Assembly (NCBI RefSeq): GCF_002246015.1
Contig: NZ_NOLJ01000008.1
Location: forward strand, 350,442-414,441
Reading direction: 5' to 3'
Length of the DNA stretch: 64,000 bases
Source of the DNA: Nostoc sp. 'Peltigera membranacea cyanobiont' 210A
Lineage (GTDB): Bacteria; Cyanobacteriota; Cyanobacteriia; Cyanobacteriales; Nostocaceae
The position numbers and the translations under genes were made by a program. Under the pieces are notes generated by a model. The model searched no databases. It was not told where the DNA came from and worked only from the letters and a program-made list of their open reading frames with translations. How positions within the stretch are numbered: position 1 is the first letter of the stretch; every line of letters starts with the position of its first letter. Positions 63,471 to 64,000 of the stretch are shown in pieces.

Positions 63471-63971
63471 ATGAGGTTGACAATGGAGGCGAAAAGTGAA
63501 ACCCTCAACCGACGCGCACCACTAATTACTGCTGGAATTTTTATTGGTGTGGGTCTTGGAGGGTTTATTGATGGAATTTTACTGCATCAAATCCTCCAGT
63601 GGCATCACATGCTGAGTAACATTAGACCTCTGACAAACAGGGCGAATATAGATTTGAATATGGTATGGGATGGGTTCTTTCATACCTTAAATTGGGTATT
63701 CACCGTGATAGGAGTTGTGTTACTATGGCGTGCTGGAAGACGTGATGATGTTCCTTGGTCATCACAAACCTTTATTGGATCGATACTTATTGGGACTGGG
63801 TTGTTCGACTTGGTTGAAGGTTTAATTGACCACCAAATTCTCGGTGTTCATCATGTGAAAGCAGGCCCAAATGAGTTAGCTTGGGATTTAGGATTTCTTG
63901 CATTTGGTGCGCTACTTGTTCTCATCGGCTGGCTAATGATAAAAAAAGAGTCAACAGTCATTAGTCATTAG
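63471..63971 (+). CDS. DUF2243 membrane protein
   Basis: A 166-residue integral membrane protein with four hydrophobic segments. The DUF2243 signature is GLGGFIDGILLHQILQWHHM, repeated in part as GTGLFDLVEGLIDHQILGVHH. The conserved His residues (LHQ, WHHM, DHQ, VHH) could bind metal or heme. ATG 63471 or 63483 may be the start. The last residues (VISH) are encoded by a 7-bp STRR (GTCATTA units) that forms the stop codon, so the C-terminus has probably been altered by the repeat. Confidence 0.88.
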   Translation: MRLTMEAKSETLNRRAPLITAGIFIGVGLGGFIDGILLHQILQWHHMLSNIRPLTNRANIDLNMVWDGFFHTLNWVFTVIGVVLLWRAGRRDDVPWSSQTFIGSILIGTGLFDLVEGLIDHQILGVHHVKAGPNELAWDLGFLAFGALLVLIGWLMIKKESTVISH

Positions 63972-63993
63972 TCATTGGTCATTGGTCATTGGG
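63957..63993. repeat. STRR, GTCATTA/GTCATTG heptamers at gene end
   Basis: At least five 7-bp units (GTCATTAGTCATTAGTCATT) running from inside the DUF2243 gene toward the window edge. Confidence 0.85.
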
Positions 63994-64000
63994 CATGGGG

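Overview
The window looks like chromosome from a filamentous, heterocyst-type cyanobacterium of the Nostoc/Anabaena kind. The sequence shows very frequent GCGATCGC (HIP1) palindromes, 7-bp tandem repeats (STRRs), several families of small inverted-repeat elements, and cyanobacterial genes: ycf34, sufR with sufBCDS, sucrose synthase, DUF4327, Uma2 nucleases, a PEP-CTERM-like protein and large PAS histidine kinases. I found no rRNA, no tRNA and no intact transposase. The genus is inferred from gene content only.

Layout. 1-1.4 kb: a coiled-coil repeat gene running off the left edge (minus strand), a J-domain remnant and a small orphan CRISPR array with a leader-like flank. 1.4-6 kb: ycf34, a tRNA nucleotidyltransferase-type gene, a lone receiver protein, DUF2294, remnants of a uracil-catabolism (URC) locus and a TPR protein. 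6-10 kb: a decaying accessory patch with an Uma2 remnant, a toxin-antitoxin operon split by a small mobile element, a frameshifted HNH nuclease, Uma2 and a frameshifted PD-(D/E)XK-like gene. 10-16.2 kb: sufBCDS facing sufR, with two SufR-type operators between them. 16.2-22 kb: small conserved genes, a TPR protein, an ABC ATPase and PhoD. 22.2-24.7 kb: HicB/HicA, then an overlapping ATPase + PIN-nuclease pair, the best candidate for an undescribed defence-type module. 24.7-36 kb: a histidine kinase, peptidoglycan peptidases, methyltransferase and glycosyltransferase genes, a sugar-binding lipoprotein and a membrane protein. 36-48.9 kb: a candidate small RNA, hemE, an SDR protein, a B12/radical SAM enzyme, a parD/broken parE pair, an RNase II/R-type gene, rpsR-rpmG, RDD, moeA and a cysteine-desulfurase-like gene. 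49-54 kb: small proteins, a hybrid kinase, a DUF442 phosphatase with a premature stop, and a nested repeat insertion. 54.9-60.6 kb: sucrose synthase followed by a GH65 phosphorylase fused to beta-phosphoglucomutase. 60.9-64 kb: a PAS kinase, an Rrf2 regulator, a damaged pentapeptide protein and DUF2243.

How it fits together. Suf proteins build Fe-S clusters under the Fe-S sensor SufR, and Ycf34 and the radical SAM protein are Fe-S proteins. SusA and the GH65/PGM fusion form a sugar-catabolism cassette. A recurring theme is genes changed by small sequence events: a 5-bp duplication, a 2-bp duplication, a 1-bp insertion, a 19-bp insertion, a nonsense change, elements inserted at gene junctions, and STRRs read in frame inside moeA and the GH65/PGM fusion.
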